64,000 bases of DNA from Tupaia tana (Eukaryota; Chordata; Mammalia; Scandentia; Tupaiidae), in the NCBI GenBank assembly GCA_026018925.1, contig JAKSZU010000009.1, positions 76,294,041 to 76,358,040 of the forward strand. Reading direction: 5' to 3'. Under the pieces are notes generated by a model. The model did not search any database, had not been told where the DNA came from, and worked only from the letters and a program-made list of their open reading frames with translations. Of this stretch, positions 11,458-23,048 are shown one piece after another. Numbering within the stretch: the first letter of the stretch is position 1; every line of letters begins with the position of its first letter. The translations under genes were made by a program, and so were the position numbers.

Positions 11458-12435
11458 ATATGTTCAGGATTTTGAATGCCAGAGAGTCCTGAGAAAAGAT
11501 CTGGGAGAAACTGAACCACATTTCCTTGGCCCATATTAAGTGTCACTCAGTCCTCTAAATAATAGGAATGCAGAGCCACAACTCTTTGTACACAAGCATT
11601 GTATCACCAGATAAAATAAGCATACTTTTGTACAAGCAGGTTTCACTTATTTAGTTACCATTAGCATTTAAGAAGTTTTCTGTTTAAAAGCCTATAAAAC
11701 ATCAGACGCTACGGTCACTTTTTAAACTGGTTGCACAATTTTGGCAGGCTTTGATAGATAAGAGAGCAGAGGAAAGGAAATGATTTAAAAATATTGCTAA
11801 ATAGAAGCAGTAGAACTCCAGAAGTTATTTAGGGAGGCAGAAAGCTAGTGTGATCCTAAGAGGTGAGCCTATGTTCCTGCATCCCTGAGGTGCCAGGTTG
11901 GTGGTTCAGTCAGGTAGCTCAGCAACTTATGTGATCAGCTCTCTACAAAATAAAAAGTTGTTTATTTTGAAATGCATGTATGTCATTTCTCAGAGCAATA
12001 GTATCAGGCATTTTTTTTATGGGGGTGCAGAGGGAATGGTTAGACTGTTTTGGTCAAGATTGCACTCAACTTAGGTATAATTGAGTCTTTCCTTTGAACT
12101 TTAAGGCATTTTGGTTTAGAGTATGAAATGAGTCTCAGCAATGGCAGCAGTGGTCAGAATAACTTTTTCTTTCTAAAATCCAGTCCAAAGGGTAAAAGTA
12201 AAATGTTCTCTCAAAGTAACTCTCGATCTTCGTAGTTTGCATTTATTGTATGTGTTATTGTAAACAAGATTATGATGGATTTGCTTATTTCTGAGCTTAA
12301 AATAAAATCCTGCTACAAAATCTAAAAAGGCCTTTTTGTTGTTGTTGAGTGACTTCTGTCTCCAGTCTTTACATATACTTGGAACTTTCAAAGACTCAAT
12401 TAGTGTATTTCCCCACTGTTTTTCTTTTTCCTATG
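10093..12435. other. Unassigned AT-rich DNA
   Basis: About 2.3 kb without a supported gene, RNA or transposon apart from the (TG)n tract at 11421-11456. Undetected ancient repeats are possible. Confidence 0.4.
11421..11456 (+). repeat. (TG)18 microsatellite
   Basis: An uninterrupted TG dinucleotide tract that explains the cysteine/valine and histidine/threonine runs in the frames crossing it. Confidence 0.97.
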
Positions 12436-12444
12436 TTTTTATTT

Positions 12445-12685
12445 TGAGAGACTTTTTGTTATACAGTGGGTGTGCTCTCCAAAGAGACAGAGAGAGAGAA
12501 AGCAAGAAGTTATCTCCCAGTATGCATGGCCACGTTGCAGTCCCTTCTCCTCCATTTTCCTCCTTGGATCGTGGGCATGTACACATGTGCCTGGTGTGAG
12601 TTTGAAGCCACTGGGTTCAGGACTTGAATCACGGTTGACCATGTGAGAATACAGTGACATAACTGCTATGTCATATGCTGTCCCA
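12445..12685 (-). mobile_element. tRNA-derived SINE, minus strand
   Basis: Read on the minus strand, the copy starts at 'gggacagcat' near 12685 and runs through the family body to the tail near 12445. It is moderately diverged. Confidence 0.8.
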
Positions 12686-12688
12686 ACC

Positions 12689-13324
12689 CACTTTTAGTTC
12701 TTTGTGCAAATTATCTTTTTTTAACTTTAATTTGAATGCTTTTAGTTGAAAGCTTTCTGAAATGTCTCCTTATGTTGGCTCTTCAGGTAGTCTCCCATTT
12801 CAATTTTCAATCCTCATTCCCTTTGGTTTTTAGAGTAAATAAGCTTCAATTTTCCTCCATTTATGTTATGGATTTACCATTGAATTTTAAATTGGGTTGT
12901 AACATGATAAATAAGTCATGAAAATGTGACTTGCAGTCCTATAGTTTCTGTTTCTGCAGTGTGAGAAACAAGCAGATTAGGACAGAGTGTTCATCTGGAT
13001 TTTCTCAATCACTTTGTTGATAGCCCTTATTCAGAAATCACATTTCCATTGAGGATTCTCCTGTATTTTGATAAACTGCAATGATGTTGAGTGATCTGGT
13101 GATCAAAAGGCAGGATGTGAGTTTAATCAGGGATCTATTTTTAAAATAAACACTTCAGTTAAATTTACATATTTTGGATCATATCTGAGAGCACAATTAA
13201 CCTCTTAATCAGATATATAATTTTATCAGCCTATATTTGCTTTGTAAAAATCGACAGCTGCCTAAAAATACATGGTAAGAGAAATACAGAAAAAATCTCT
13301 AAGCCTAGCAGTTCATTTTGGTGC

Positions 13325-13410
<86 letters not shown>

Positions 13411-14557
13411 TTCCCATAGGATTTTGTTTATATAAAATTTAAGGTAAATTTTAAACAATATTCTAGAAAATAAAAATATTTTTGAACCAATCTAAAAAAA
13501 TGAAATTATTAATAAGGCACAAGGTAATCACCATTGTATTAGTTGAAAAAATCAAAGCAGACCTTACAAAAGTCCATTTTCAAAGATTATCTAGATTTTC
13601 TTTCATTCCCATCCCCTGTTCCAGGCACCCCTGAATATGAGTTTGCTTCCTGTAATATTCTATGGGTCTAACCAGCCTAGGGAATAAAAAGAAAAAAAAG
13701 ATGCTTAGAGACATACATTAACTATTTCAGACCTTGAGATCACCATGAAGGCAATGAGGAGCCCTTTTGATTCTACTTTTCCCTCTCTCTTCAAAAGCCC
13801 AGAGGTTTTTCCTCACAAAAGAATCTTTTTCTGTTTCCTCTAGGCACCACTTCTCAGATGTTTCAACCATTGTCATTTTTTCCTTGTGAGTCAGTGATTA
13901 TTGAACAGAACATAATGAAGTTAGGCTTTCTATTTCTGCTTCCTTCTGAGGAGGCCTAATCACTTGCTCCACCTCACTGTGAATATCTCTGTGAGAGAAG
14001 TATGGTTATACTCATTCTGATGACAGAGAGAGGCATAGACAAGTGGCTATTGATATGGTTCAGAATATGACTCTAGGTTCCTAATCTCTTATTCTGGGTT
14101 TTTTTTGTTAAACTACACTGCCAAGATACAGAATTCTCAGAATTTGTTTCTCCATTCAATAAATGTGAACTTTCTGCTAAAACTGAAACTCATCACCAGA
14201 CCCATGCATTTATGAAGGCATTGAATTTTTCTATCGCTGTTATCAGTGACAGTATTTACCCAATCTTTCAAGGTTAACAACATCAAACACACTTTGTTTC
14301 AGTCCTTTATATGGTCAACCAGCACCCAATCTTTTGCTGTTCTAGTCTCCTTGTACAGTATAACCGACTACTGAAACTGGTTGATTTTTCTTTCTCAGTG
14401 TTTCACACTGACAGCACCATTGTAATTCTCGTGCCTCACATTGCAATTGCCTACAAATAGGCCTCTTTGCTTCTAGAATCCCTCCTATTCTAATGCAGTA
14501 CTACAATGCCAGAAATTGTATCTTTCTAAGGCACAGTTCTGATCATATTCCTTGTTT
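12689..14557. other. Unassigned AT-rich DNA with one compound microsatellite
   Basis: No gene supported. The only clear structure is the TA/CA tract at 13325-13409. Confidence 0.4.
13325..13409. repeat. Compound (TA)n(CA)n(TA)n microsatellite
   Basis: TA repeats flank a short CA block. The tract can form hairpins and is likely polymorphic. It produces the alternating tyrosine/isoleucine frame on the minus strand. Confidence 0.97.
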
Positions 14558-14849
14558 AAAAATCTTCCTTCTCTTGGGAACCAGCAGTTACCGTAATGGC
14601 TATGTCGCTGGACTCCCACGTAGTCGACCATGGTTCACGTCCCAAACCTGGTGGCTTAAAACTCACGCCGGGCGTGTGTGCGTGCATGCCCAAGATCCCG
14701 AGAGGAGAATGGAGGAGAAGGGATTGCAGCGTGACCATCCCCCCTGGGGGGTGATTTCTCGCTTTCTGTCTCTATGTCTCTCTCTGTCTGTCTGGCGAGC
14801 ACATGCACCCTATAGCGAAAACCTCTGAAAAAAAAATCTTCCTTCTCTT
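14558..14849 (+). mobile_element. tRNA-derived SINE with perfect 18-bp TSD
   Basis: A full-length copy at about 14576-14831. The 18-bp direct repeat aaaaatcttccttctctt occurs at 14558-14575 and 14832-14849 without mismatch, which argues for a relatively recent insertion. Confidence 0.95.
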
Positions 14850-17800
14850 TACTTATAAGACAAAATTAAGACTTCTCATCTAGTATTCATAACCTATTTT
14901 TATAATACTGAGCTTACACCACAACCCCTCATCACATGCGACTACTTGCTATAGATATTTATAAAAGCATTTAGTAGTGTTTTGGTTCCTCAAGATCAGA
15001 ACCTATGCTTACTTTCAATTTCACATTTCGCAAAGTACCTAATGCAGTAACATGTATATCAGAGATGTTCAAAAATATTTTAGAATGAGTAAACAAAAGA
15101 ATGACAAGGATTTACATGTCCACTTACATATCTCCGGTTCAATATTCTCAAAACTGTGTATAAGAATAGTCAATTGACCATTTGAAAAGGTTCAATTAGT
15201 GCCATTCAGGAAAGAAAGAAAATGAATGTATGATAATACAGAACCCACAATTTAAAAAATAGCTTTTGGTACACCCACTGGTATAATTTAGAATATACAT
15301 GAAATTCAGGTAAGTGCCAAAAAAGTACTTAAATGTTCTCACTTCTAACGTTTTGGTAACTAACATTCTAAACTTTCTTCCTTTTTCTACTAGCAAGTAG
15401 CAACATTTAGTGGAAAAACTAATAAAATCTTTTATTCTAAGTGGAAGAAATTGTCTCTCTTTATGGATTTACTATTTGGTTATAATTGTTAGTATACTGA
15501 AGGATTAGTGTGTTTACAACTAGAAATAAAGTGAATATATTCTCCTGACTTAAAATATAAAAACATCCACTACTCTTTGTGGCACTTAAATAAATTAGAT
15601 TTTCAGAGAGAAATGGATGGAAAAATGTATTTCCGCTTGCTATTTTTTTGTGCAGAAAGTTTTAAATATAGTCTCTTTCTTCACTTCAACCCTCCTTCTC
15701 CTAAAAAAGAGGGGAAAGTATCAAATTTCATATAAAGATTTACTTTTTTTAGGTTTCTCGGGGATATTTCAAATGGACAGTAGCACTTGTATTATATTAT
15801 ATTTTTATTTCTTTTTTGAAAAAGAAGGAAGTTACATTTTGCATGTGAATATAGATTCACCACTCTTACAAAAGTGAACAAAGGAGGATTTGCTTTTTCC
15901 AATTTTTTTTAGTATTACTTTGGTTGAGCATTTTTATTTTCATTTGTAAAATTAGTGCAGTATTTTATTCTCTCAGCAAGGAGAAAAATTTTGACCCCTA
16001 AGTCACTCTCCAGGCATAATTGTCAGATAACTCCAGTGAAGAGGAAAGGGTGCTGGGTTTGGAATTGAGTTGTTTCTTTGCCTCTAAACCAGAGATTTTT
16101 TTCTTTTCCTTTTTTCCCGTGCCAGACATATAATAAGTTTTCTTCTCCCCTCAAACATCAAAATTAAAAGTTAGTAGCAACTTAGTTAATTTAATAAACA
16201 TTCCCTATTTATCTCAGATTTAACTTCACATTAGTATTAAATATGTTGAGACTATAAATAATAATTTTCTTGGTAAAGTGAGCAACAGTCCAGATCAATG
16301 GCACAGCTGCAATAGAAAGGTTATTGCTGCCAAAGGTATAGTAAAAAAATTACCATGGTTTAAAATATTAGCATGTCTCCTACTACCATATTATAGTTTC
16401 AGTGAGGAAGTATTTATTATAGTTATTGACAACTGTTAAAATACACTTACTTTTTGTCAAATAATTTGAATAATTACATTATTCAATGTAATGGCATAAA
16501 GGCTCATTTGCAAACAGTGTATGTGTTGGGGAGGTTTGTCCTACAAAATTTAAGGCTGTCTTTTTTCACTTCAATAAAAAAGAGAATATTACTATAAAAG
16601 GATGAAGAGGATGAAGTGAAAGAAAGGTTTTGTGTTACAGTTCAACTCTAAGAGGCTAATTATTTTTATGCACTAAGAAATTGTTGTACTAAATATTGTC
16701 TTAAGGAATTCCCCTTATAATATGAGATGGAGCTTGGATGACATCTTATTATCTTGAGATTCAGGCTCTTCAATGGTACTTTGTTTTAATGCTCCATGCT
16801 CAGTGAAGTTTTCCTCTTAAACTACACATTATATCAACAATTTAAAAAATATTTTTATCTCCCCCCAGCTACCATTCCTCCATGTCACTTTTATTAAAAC
16901 ATTATACATTAAAACTTACAGTTCACTCAGACTTGTGTTTAAATCAAACCAAGAGAAACTGAGAAAATGTTCTTACAATCTGGATACTTTATGCACAACA
17001 GTGTATAAGGGAGTGAGAAAAATACATACATTAAAATGCGTGGTACATGAGCATATATATACTTGATGAACATACATATGGCTGCCTAAATAAAATCTAT
17101 CCTCTCTGCAATCTAATTCCAAAACTCTTTTGAAAGCCGATATCTTAGAGTGCAATAGGGATTTTGCTTCTTTCACATTGGGTGACCTTGCCAGCCTATA
17201 ACTATAATAGACAATGGTATGCGGCCAATTTTTTGAAGGCTTTTGAGACAGACCATATGCTAAACTCTTATTTCCTAGTATTTTAATATAAAAGACATAG
17301 GTTTAAAATTCTTATTTTCATGAAAATTAGCATACATGCTTGGGGAAAAAAAGCTTTGAAGTTCTCAGAAAGGTTTTTTAATCTAAATGATCTGGAGAAA
17401 AGTAGAGCTGTCTGTTAGTATTACCCAAGGTACTTAGCAACTCTGTTGCCCCTGTGGGTCAAACTTCAATGTAAATAACTTTATCCAGAAGCAATTATTA
17501 GAATGTGCCCCATGTCTGTCAGTGAAGCATTTGGATCCAATCTAAACATGAGCCTGTAACAGGGTAGATGCAGCACACATGAAACTTACCAAATTTCCTT
17601 ATTTGGAAAGCCCTGTTTTTGTTTTGAAATACATATGTGAAGGAAAAAAGCAGAAATTTGACATTTCAGTCTCTGTGCTGTTTTTCTTGTCTTTGATCTA
17701 CCAAGTGACCAGAAATACTCGGGTGTCACTTGTCCCCATAAGTGAAAGCCAAGTCATTATATGGTAAAGTGAACTGCATGGAAGATTTCTTTCTCAGTGT

Positions 17801-17855
17801 CTTTCTTTCTCTGTTTCTCTGCCTATTTTTCTCTCTCTTAACCTCTCTTTCTCAT

Positions 17856-17859
17856 CACA

Positions 17860-17893
<34 letters not shown>
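17856..17893 (+). repeat. (CA)n microsatellite
   Basis: A CA tract with minor interruptions, preceded by a CT-rich stretch. Confidence 0.95.
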
Positions 17894-17897
<4 letters not shown>

Positions 17898-18302
17898 ACA
17901 CATGTACATCTGAAGGACCAGTCCTCATGTCTTGTGGATATATGTATGGGGGGCTGGGTGGGAGTTAAACTAATTTTCAAAACCAAAAAGTTGAAGAGCC
18001 TGTTAATTATTTTTATTTTATTATTTTTGATAAGTAATTAAGTCATTAAGTTATCTATATACTAATTTCAAAGTCTTGTAATTATCTTTTATGGCTCCCT
18101 GTTCTCAGTGATGTTAGGGAGTGTATTTCTTTGAAATAATACTGCTGAAATATCTGGTAATCGGGTGAACATTTTTCAAGCGGAGCTGAAAAACTGCTTT
18201 TAATAGCATAAGTTTCTGCTTGAGGGAAACATTTTTTTTAAATGCAAAAATGCAGTTTTATGAGAAAGAGACATATAAGTATAAAATGCTGTTAATCAAG
18301 AT

Positions 18303-18470
18303 TCATGTTTCCCTTATTCCCACCAAGAAGCTACTACTATATTTTATAAAGCTGAGAATTTCATATGTTAACAAAGTTGAGATGTACAATAAATCTTACA
18401 TTTGAGGTTTATGTTTCCCTATCCCCACCAAGAAACTACTGAAATATGTTACAGAATTGAGAATTTCATG
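18303..18470. repeat. Diverged tandem duplication, ~106-bp period
   Basis: The block starting tcatgtttccc at 18303 recurs at about 18408. Both copies share 'ccaccaagaa' and 'tgagaatttcat'. Visible substitutions and small indels show it is old. Confidence 0.8.
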
Positions 18471-18973
18471 CCCAACTTATAAATCCATGGCTTTCTAAAA
18501 TAAGAATCAGTGCTCATAATGATAGCCCTGAGTCCTTGTGTTGGCTCAGAAATAGTATTATAATATGTATATACTACTTATTAAGCATATGGAATGCATT
18601 TGTCAATTTAATAATTCATTTATCTGCATTGTGCAATTAATATGCCTATGAATAAATATGAATTACTTGATTAAGTAAGTGGTGAGCCAGCACTTGTACA
18701 TAGGAATGTCTGGCTTTAAATTTTGACTCCTAAACACCACTTTATAGGGATAAAGATATCTAATACTTCCTATGGTAAACAAAGTATATGAAGTATAAAC
18801 CAAGTACATGACTTATATACATTAGTCTAAAAATTAAATATGAAGCTGAGATAGTGCTTAGAAAACCTGGAACATAGTGTATGGTGTGTAAAAAGCATTC
18901 TCTAAACATTAAGATTTTGCTACTAAATCCCATAAATAAATATTAGCCCCTATTCCCCTTAAAAAGAGTTTAC

Positions 18974-19065
18974 AAGACAAGCCCCATAGCACAGTTGTTA
19001 AGTTTTGTGCAGAGGAAGCCAGATCCAACATGGCCAACTAGAGTTTGAGCCCTGGCCCCTGTGGC
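18974..19065 (+). mobile_element. SINE head fragment fused to L1
   Basis: A diverged SINE head (caagccccatagcacagttg ... gagccctggcccctgtggct) stops abruptly at about 19065, where L1 ORF2 3' sequence begins without a tail or TSD. Confidence 0.6.
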
Positions 19066-19608
19066 TTAAAAATTGCTAGGTCATGGAACCAACCCAAATG
19101 CTCATGAAGAGATGAACGGATTGAAAAAGTGTGGCACATATACACTATAGAATACTACTTAGCCATAAAAAAAAACCACAAGACCCTGGCTTTTGACAGA
19201 AAGTGGATGAATATGAAAGATTTACTGCTGAGTGAAGCAAGCCAGGCTACGGAGGAAAAACATTGTATGTCTCCACTAAATATACAATGAATGTTCACAC
19301 TCTATAGCCAAAATTGAATGACTAGAGGATACAGAAATATAGAAAATGGTTGTAAATACTGGATACAGTGTGGGAAGGGGGTGGGTGAAGGAGGAGAGAC
19401 TGAGGAGAGACATTGGAGAAAGAAATGGAGGGGAAGGGAATTTATGGGACAGAGAGATGGGTCATTGTCTGTTGAGGGTGATGTGTATAGTATTCCCAAC
19501 TGGATTGGTGAGAAATGTATACATGTTGAAATATTCACTTTGCAAGCTAAGTGTCATATGTGATTGGATATATGAGAGACATTGAAATAAAATATATTAA
19601 AAAATAAT
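19066..19608 (+). mobile_element. 5'-truncated L1 3' end
   Basis: It matches the C-terminal ORF2 stretch seen at 7130-7354 (catggaacc...atactacttagccataaaa...gtgaagcaagccaggcta) followed by a purine-rich 3'UTR and an A-rich end. No open frame survives. Confidence 0.88.
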
Positions 19609-19823
19609 CCAAGCATGCATTCTCAGGATCTTGCTGGATGGAGAAAAGGAGAAAAAAGAATTGTGGCATTACAAGGCATGTTTTCCTTCTCTTTCTCTTT
19701 TTTTCTCCTCTCCTTTTCTGTCTCTTTCCCTCTGTCATGCCCACATAGTCTGTCATTAAAAATATATATTTATGGTTGGAATGGCAGAATAAACATAAAT
19801 GGATAAAACTTTTTATAACACAG

Positions 19824-20065
19824 GGTTTTTTTAAAGTTTTTACCATAGAGTATATGTGCTCACTAGAGAGACAGAGAGAGAAGGTGAGAAATCAACCTCT
19901 AAGGGGGATGGCCACACCACAATTCTACTCCATTGTCTTCCTGGAATTTTGAGTACATATGCAAACACGCCTGGCATGAGTTTCAAGTCACTAGGCTGAA
20001 TCTTGAACCATGGTCAGACATGTGGTAGTCTACCACCTTAATCACTATGCCACCTGCTTGCCCCC
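19824..20065 (-). mobile_element. Old tRNA-derived SINE, minus strand
   Basis: The body and head are recognisable on the minus strand (ggggcaagcaggtggcatag at its 5' end) but diverged. The head resembles the second ('aggtggc') SINE subtype. Confidence 0.7.
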
Positions 20066-20327
20066 ATAAAATAGGATTTAAATACTATGTTCAAGATAAC
20101 AACAGAGATGTGGTGAGGTGGTACATATTATATTATGCATACACCTATCTAAAAGAGAGTGTTTTGATGTAGGATAATCCAAAATAATTGAGGAAATCTT
20201 GAGTAATGGGTAGAATCTGCATAAGGAAGAGAAGCAAAAAGTCTTAGGTGGGTAGAATTGCATGAAGAAAGGGAGGGAGGTTGACTTGTTAAAAATATTA
20301 AAGTATGATTTTTACTGTTTTTTGTTT

Positions 20328-20539
20328 TTTTCTATGGGACATATATGCTCATCAGAGAGAGACGCAGAAAGAAAGAGAGAAAATAAAAGTGAGAAATCTC
20401 CTCCAGGGGGGAATAGCCATGCCATAATCCCTTCTCCATTCTCCTCTTGGGATTTTGGGCACACATACACATGTTTCTGACACGATTTTTACACTGTCCA
20501 GGACTCGAACTGCGTAGTTGGCCATGTGAGAGCCAACAA

Positions 20540-20589
<50 letters not shown>

Positions 20590-20866
20590 ATAGGCCGCAT
20601 GCACTCGCCAGACAGACAGAGTGAGACAGAGAGACAGAAAGCGAGAAATCACCCCCCAAGGGGGATGGTCATGCTATAATCCCTTCTCCTCGATTCTCCT
20701 CTTAGGATCTTGGGCACACACGCACACGTGTCTGGCATGAGTTTAAGCCACCAGGTTTGGGACTTAAACCACGGTCAACTACACAGGAGTCCAGCAACAT
20801 AGCCATTACGCCAACTGTTGGTCCCAGATCCAGCAATCTTAACCTCTACTCCAAGTACTGGCCCTA
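20328..20866 (-). mobile_element. Old SINE split by a younger SINE
   Basis: An old minus-strand copy whose tail side lies at 20328-20543. Its head end (ccagtacttggagtagaggt on the minus strand) continues at 20830-20866. The gap is filled by a younger SINE with an 11-bp TSD. Confidence 0.75.
20533..20840 (-). mobile_element. SINE nested within an older SINE, 43-bp poly(T)
   Basis: A minus-strand full copy at 20544-20825 that includes a long poly(T) (the poly(A) tail). TSD ccaacaatctt / ccagcaatctt lies at 20533-20543 and 20830-20840. The long uninterrupted tail suggests a young insertion. Confidence 0.9.
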
Positions 20867-21131
20867 TTTTTTTTTATGAGGTTTTTGTTACAGGGTATGT
20901 GTGCTCGCAGAGAGACAGAGGGACAGAGAGCGAGAAATAACCCCCCAGGGGAGATGGCCACACTGCAATCCCTTCTCCTCCATTCTCCTCTCAGGATCTT
21001 GGGCACGCATGCACATGCTCCCAGCGTGAGTTTAAGCTGCCAGGTCCAGGACTCGAACTGTGATTGACTACATGGGAGTCCAGCGACATAGCCATTACGC
21101 TAACTGCTGGTCCCAGTACTGGTCCTATTTT
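20854..21131 (-). mobile_element. SINE inserted beside the nested pair
   Basis: A full minus-strand copy at 20871-21114, bounded by a 17-bp direct repeat (agtactggccctatttt / agtactggtcctatttt) with one mismatch. The insertion hit the head end of the older SINE. Confidence 0.92.
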
Positions 21132-21285
21132 CACATTGTTAGAATTCTATATACTTTGTGAAAATTGTTGATTCATTTATAGCAAATGTAGTAACTCTTG
21201 ATTGAATATACTCTTAGGTTTTGAAAAAAATCAGGTACTACAATAAAAAGAACTTCAGAAGATCTTTCTTTAGTTTTAATTTTTT

Positions 21286-21515
21286 TTAAAATTTTTTTGC
21301 AATATTATGTGTGAACTCACTGGAGATAAACTGAGAGATCACCCCTCCCCAAGGGAGAATGGCCACACTGCTCTTTCCTCTTCTACTTCTCCTTTTAGGA
21401 TTTTGGGCATACATGCACATATGTTGGTGTTTTTCAAGCCACAGGGTCTAGGACTTGATTTTCAAAGCCAGCCATGTGGGACCCACCCACCTTAACCACC
21501 ATGCAACCAAATGAC
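21286..21515 (-). mobile_element. Old diverged SINE, minus strand
   Basis: Recognisable by the CT/GA-rich body, 'ggattttgggcatacatgc' and a degenerate head. No TSD found. Confidence 0.65.
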
Positions 21516-22612
21516 CCAAAGTATTTTATTTAAACAGCACCATAGTCTATTTAGAATTCCAGGAAATTGGACTTATGTTTACCTAGAGATGGATGCTAAT
21601 TGCCACCAAATTCATCCATGAAAAAAAATTAGTGATGATGATACATCTTGAAAAATTTGGTCTACTGTGCTATGAGTATGAATTACTATTGTGAATAAGA
21701 GACATATATTAAATTTAAAGGAAATGGAGAGGCATAGTAGGTTAATTGAAACAATGGGTCATCTTTCTTTTATTTCTAACAAAGGATACTTTAAGGAAGC
21801 TATTGCAAAATTTGGAAGGTTCAGAGAGCACATAGCAGGGAACTGGCCATTTAGCCCTATCCCCAAACATAAGTGTGGCATGTGAGTTAATAACTGCAAT
21901 TATCTATACAGTCAATACTCTTCAGAAATGAGAATTTCTTATATATCAATAGCACTGCAATATTGTTAGGTACTTCACATAAATTATTTAGAGATTTCAG
22001 GCCTTAGAAAAAAATCATAATGAATAGAGTGTCATAAATCTCCACCTTCATACCTGGAACTGAACTATAGCAATTCTTTTATCTTCAACCCCTGGGTATG
22101 CTATACACTTGCTGCTGAGAATATCAGCATGATGGGATCTTAAACATTCCAGCACATTTTCAGCATTACTACCAGATGTGGCCTCACTTAAATGAATACC
22201 CCTGTAAGAAGTGAAGCAGCTTTGAGGTCACAAAGTTGATTATCCAGGTGAATTCTCAGATCACTTTGTTATAGAATGTCTATATTTTACCTCCTAAAAT
22301 AGTTGTTGGGTTGTATTTTATAATACAACAGGGATTGGTCAGACTACCTCTCATGAAGTATTCAATTAATTTTTAAAAAGGTTATTTTTATTAAAATGAA
22401 TTAAAATAGCAAATATATCTGTTAGATTTTGGTTCAGTAGCTTTTAATTAATTAATTTATAATGTAATTTGTAAAACTCAGCATTGCTACAGTTAAAGAA
22501 TGTGAGAATAACAAAATTACATAATCATGATGAACATTGCATGGCTAGGGAAATATTTTACTATGTTTTCAGAATTTATGAAACGTAATGGACTCATTTT
22601 CAAAAGACAGCT
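21516..22612. other. Unassigned AT-rich DNA upstream of L1-B
   Basis: No supported gene or repeat. It directly precedes the TSD of the full-length L1. Confidence 0.4.
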
Positions 22613-22627
22613 AAATTGTTTAGTTCT

Positions 22628-23048
22628 TTTTTATTTTTTATTATTATCATATTCTTCTTTATATTACATTGAATTACATATAACTTTACAGTGTATTGCA
22701 TTGCTTTTTCAAAAGGGAATGCCATGCATGTCAGTCACTACAGAGACATTAATCTCCCCGCTTCAACATTCAATATCTTTTCTATGTTTTCCCCAATCAT
22801 TATTATTATTATTCTAATTATTGTTTTTAAAACAGTCAATCGTTATTTCTCATTTTGCTTGTACAAATACTTTGCCCATCATGAAATACTTCTCAGATGA
22901 ATCCAGTTGAGAATACTAAACATGTCAACATCAACAATTAATAAGTCATATCTATTTCTCACTAACGTCCTGCCTCTCTATTGTTCTCTTGCTATCTTTC
23001 TCTATCCTCTTCTCTTCACCTCCCCCATTCCACACTGTCCTATTCTCA
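22628..23048 (-). other. L1-B 3'UTR
   Basis: The non-coding 3' end shares blocks (for example the TTATTATTATTATT tract and 'tgaaatacttctcagat') with the L1 fragment at 42640-43260. The elements therefore belong to related subfamilies. Confidence 0.8.

Larger units (their letters stand above)
14850..18973. other. Unassigned AT-rich DNA
   Basis: About 4 kb in which I recognise no gene, RNA or transposon. It holds a CA microsatellite (17856-17893) and a short tandem duplication (18303-18470). Short frames here have no family signature. Confidence 0.4.

Noticed and set aside
11297-11539. Histidine/threonine and cysteine/valine runs
   Set aside because: Translation of the (TG)n microsatellite.
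14493-14828. Frames with recurring CVCVPKILRGEW- or [11 protein letters not shown]-like peptides
   Set aside because: The same peptides occur wherever the dominant SINE occurs; they are translations of a non-coding repeat.
20332-20652. Lysine-rich protein frame on the minus strand
   Set aside because: The lysine run is the SINE poly(A) tail.
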